Positions 47,033-48,966 of a stretch of 48,966 nucleotides of DNA are shown here, in pieces (position 1 is the stretch's first letter; each line of letters begins with the position of its first letter). The stretch is from Thioalkalivibrio sp. (GTDB lineage Bacteria > Pseudomonadota > Gammaproteobacteria > Ectothiorhodospirales > Ectothiorhodospiraceae). Position numbers and translations under genes: made by a program. The DNA is taken from contig JAABTX010000010.1 of assembly GCA_011389655.1 (NCBI GenBank), forward strand, positions 1-48,966, read 5' to 3'. Under the pieces are notes generated by a model that was not told where the DNA came from, searched no databases, and was given only the letters and a program-made list of their open reading frames with translations.

Positions 47033-48196
47033 TCAGTCCGCCTGCTTGCGCAGAAAGGCCGGAATGTCGAGCACGTCGATCCCGGTCTGTCCCGCGTAGT
47101 CGACCGCGGCGTTGCCCTCGCCACGGCGCAGCGCGGTCGGCCGCTCCAGTCCCTCGAGATCGGAACCGGCAACGCGGCGCGGCGGTGCGGCATCCACGAC
47201 CCGGACGCTCGGACGCTCGGGAGCGGCCGGCTTGGCCGGACTGCCGAGTCCGGTCGCGACCAGGGTCACGCGCAGTTCGTCCGTCATCTCGGGATCGATC
47301 ACCGTGCCGACCACGACCGTTGCGTCCTCGGACGCCAGCGCCTTCACCGCCTCGCCGACCTCCTCGAACTCGCCGATCCCGACATCCAGGCCGCCGGTCA
47401 CGTTCACCAGGATGCCGCGCGCCCCGGAGATGTCGATGTCCTCCAGCAGCGGGCTCGCGATCGCCGCCTCGGCCGCCTGCCGCGCCCGGTCCTCGCCGGC
47501 CCCCGAACCCGTGCCCATCATCGCCATGCCCATCTCGCGCATCACGTTACGCACGTCGGCAAAGTCGACGTTGATCAGGCCCGGGCGAGTGATCAGTTCG
47601 GCGATCCCCTGCACGGCACCGAAGAGCACGTCGTTGGCTGCCTTGAAGGCATCGAGCAGACTGGTGTTCTTGCCCAGTACCGTCAGCAGCTTCTCGTTCG
47701 GGATGGTGATCAGCGAATCGACCTGCTCGGTCAGCGCCTTGATGCCGGACATCGCCACCTGCATGCGCTTCTTGCCCTCGAACGGGAACGGCTTGGTGAC
47801 GACGGCGACGGTCAGGATCCCCATCTCCTTGGCGAGCTGCGCGACCACCGGGGCCGCACCGGTGCCGGTGCCGCCGCCCATGCCGGAGGTAATGAAGACC
47901 ATGTCGGCCCCCTGCAGCAGTTCCTGGATGCGCTCGCGATCCTCCAGCGCCGCCTCGCGGCCCACCGCCGGGTCGGCACCGGCACCCAGACCCTTGGTGA
48001 TGTCGCCGCCAAGCTGCAGCAGCGTCTTCGCGCCGAGGCTCTTCAGGGCCTGGGCGTCGGTGTTGGCGCAGATGAAGTCCACGCCCTCCAGCTGCGAATA
48101 GACCATGTGCTGCACGGCGTTGCCGCCGCCACCGCCCACGCCGATCACCTTGATTGTCGCGCTCTGGGTAAAGGTATCCATCAGTTCGAATGTCAT
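47033..48196 (-). CDS. ftsZ: Cell division protein FtsZ
   Basis: Tubulin-like GTPase that forms the Z-ring. 387 residues (E. coli 383). GTP-binding GGGTGTG at 107-113; T7 region NVDFADVRNVM; C-terminal peptide GIDVLDIPAFLRKQAD, the site contacted by FtsA, ZipA and ZapD. AGGAGG lies eight bases before the ATG. 80 nt downstream of ftsA; the spacer holds a CCCCT/AGGGG dyad. Confidence 0.99.
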   Translation of the reverse strand: MTFELMDTFTQSATIKVIGVGGGGGNAVQHMVYSQLEGVDFICANTDAQALKSLGAKTLLQLGGDITKGLGAGADPAVGREAALEDRERIQELLQGADMVFITSGMGGGTGTGAAPVVAQLAKEMGILTVAVVTKPFPFEGKKRMQVAMSGIKALTEQVDSLITIPNEKLLTVLGKNTSLLDAFKAANDVLFGAVQGIAELITRPGLINVDFADVRNVMREMGMAMMGTGSGAGEDRARQAAEAAIASPLLEDIDISGARGILVNVTGGLDVGIGEFEEVGEAVKALASEDATVVVGTVIDPEMTDELRVTLVATGLGSPAKPAAPERPSVRVVDAAPPRRVAGSDLEGLERPTALRRGEGNAAVDYAGQTGIDVLDIPAFLRKQAD

Positions 48197-48276
48197 GGTT
48201 GTGCCCTCCTGGGTTGGGTCGATGTAAAGTCACCTTGGTGCCGCCGGCGAGCGGGCCGCCGACACCCCTTCAGGGG

Positions 48277-48966
48277 TCAGAAATGCCCCGAAAACCAGTT
48301 CTTCATGCGTCGCCAGACACCCTGGAAACCGGTGTCCACCGGACGCGCCTCCTGTTCCGCCCGCGCCTGCTGGGCATACAGCAGCAGCCCGACGCCGGTG
48401 GAATGGATGGGGTTGCGCACCACGTCGATCAGTCCGCTGACGCTGTGCGGCATGCCGAGCCGCACCGGCATGTGGAAGACCTCCTCGGCGAGATCGACCA
48501 CGCCCTCCATGCGCGAGGAACCGCCGGTCAGCACCACGCCGGCGGCGATCAGTTCCTCCGATCCCGAACGCCGCAGCTCGGCCTGTACCAGCTGCAGCAG
48601 CTCCTCGTACCGTGGCTCCACGACCGACGCGAGGGTCTGCCGGGACAGCCGCCGCGCGGGCCGGTCGCCGACCCCGGGCACCTCGATGGTCTCTCCGGGG
48701 TCGGCCAGCTGCCGCAGCGCGCAGGCGTACTTGATCTTGATCTCCTCCGCGTACTGCGTCGGGGTGCGCAGCGCGACGGCGATGTCGTTGGTCACCTGAT
48801 CGCCGGCGATCGGTATCACCGCGCTGTGGGCGATCGCGCCGTTCGCGAAGACCGCGATGTCGGTCGTCCCCCCGCCGATGTCGACCAGGCAGATGCCGAG
48901 GTCCTTTTCGTCCTCGGTGAGCACCGAGTAGCTGGAGGCGAGCTGCTCGAGGATGATGTCGTCCAC
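48277..48966 (-). CDS. ftsA: Cell division protein FtsA (3' part, cut by the window edge)
   Basis: Actin-like protein that tethers FtsZ to the membrane. Only the last 230 codons are in the window; the gene continues beyond 48966. Visible: the ICLVDIGGGTTDIAVFANGA phosphate-binding strand, GVVLTGGSSRMEGVVDLAEE, and the C-terminal amphipathic membrane anchor (RRMKNWFSGHF). Coverage ends at the edge, so the truncation is not biological. Confidence 0.97.
   Translation of the reverse strand: MDDIILEQLASSYSVLTEDEKDLGICLVDIGGGTTDIAVFANGAIAHSAVIPIAGDQVTNDIAVALRTPTQYAEEIKIKYACALRQLADPGETIEVPGVGDRPARRLSRQTLASVVEPRYEELLQLVQAELRRSGSEELIAAGVVLTGGSSRMEGVVDLAEEVFHMPVRLGMPHSVSGLIDVVRNPIHSTGVGLLLYAQQARAEQEARPVDTGFQGVWRRMKNWFSGHF

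Overview
The window is a GC-rich, gene-dense chromosomal segment of a gammaproteobacterium. Gene content and order resemble Pseudomonas and Ectothiorhodospiraceae-type genomes. The evidence is a complete S10-spc-alpha ribosomal cluster, DnaB-loader dciA beside secA/lpxC, pilBCD-coaE-zapD, uvrA-MFS-ssb next to rplQ, and the miaB-phoH-ybeY-corC-lnt-leuS-lptE-holA block. The genus is inference only; a halophilic or alkaliphilic sulfur-bacterium lineage is a guess. I saw no prophage, insertion sequence, CRISPR array or toxin-antitoxin locus.

Layout, left to right. 1-160: REP-type palindromic repeats running off the left edge. 157-7813 (minus): leuS-lptE-holA-proA-nadD-rsfS-rlmH-maf, mostly with overlapping or nearly touching ends; it links tRNA charging, LPS export, the clamp loader, proline and NAD synthesis and ribosome silencing or modification. 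7949-8485 (plus): a DUF1451 zinc-ribbon protein. 8495-14473 (minus): ssb, miaB, phoH, ybeY, corC, lnt. 14565-15941 (minus): a YajR-like MFS transporter. 16281-19166 (plus): uvrA, flanked by a long perfect inverted repeat on its 5' side and a REP array plus bidirectional terminator on its 3' side.

19504-34291 (minus) is the translation core: tuf-rpsJ, then rplC through secY-rpmJ, then rpsM-rpsK-rpsD-rpoA-rplQ. Upstream of tuf lie tRNA-Tyr, tRNA-Gly and tRNA-Thr. Two strong sigma70-like promoters stand out: one overlaps the end of rpsJ and leads into rplC, and one sits just ahead of rpsM. 34887-40357 (plus): pilB-pilC-pilD (type IV pilus ATPase, platform protein and prepilin peptidase), coaE and zapD. 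40404-45354 (minus): secA-argJ-Nudix/ThiE fusion. 45490-45948 (plus): dciA. 45988-48966 (minus): ftsA (cut by the right edge), ftsZ, lpxC, the end of a division/cell-wall cluster.

Almost all genes are housekeeping. The unusual material is between them: several classes of palindromic repeat, a tuf gene whose upstream neighbours are those of a tufB and whose downstream neighbour is that of a tufA, a promoter plus stem-loop leader placed between rpsJ and rplC instead of ahead of rpsJ, a very short alpha-operon leader, and a palindrome-bounded element between pilC and pilD. No clearly new multi-gene system was found.
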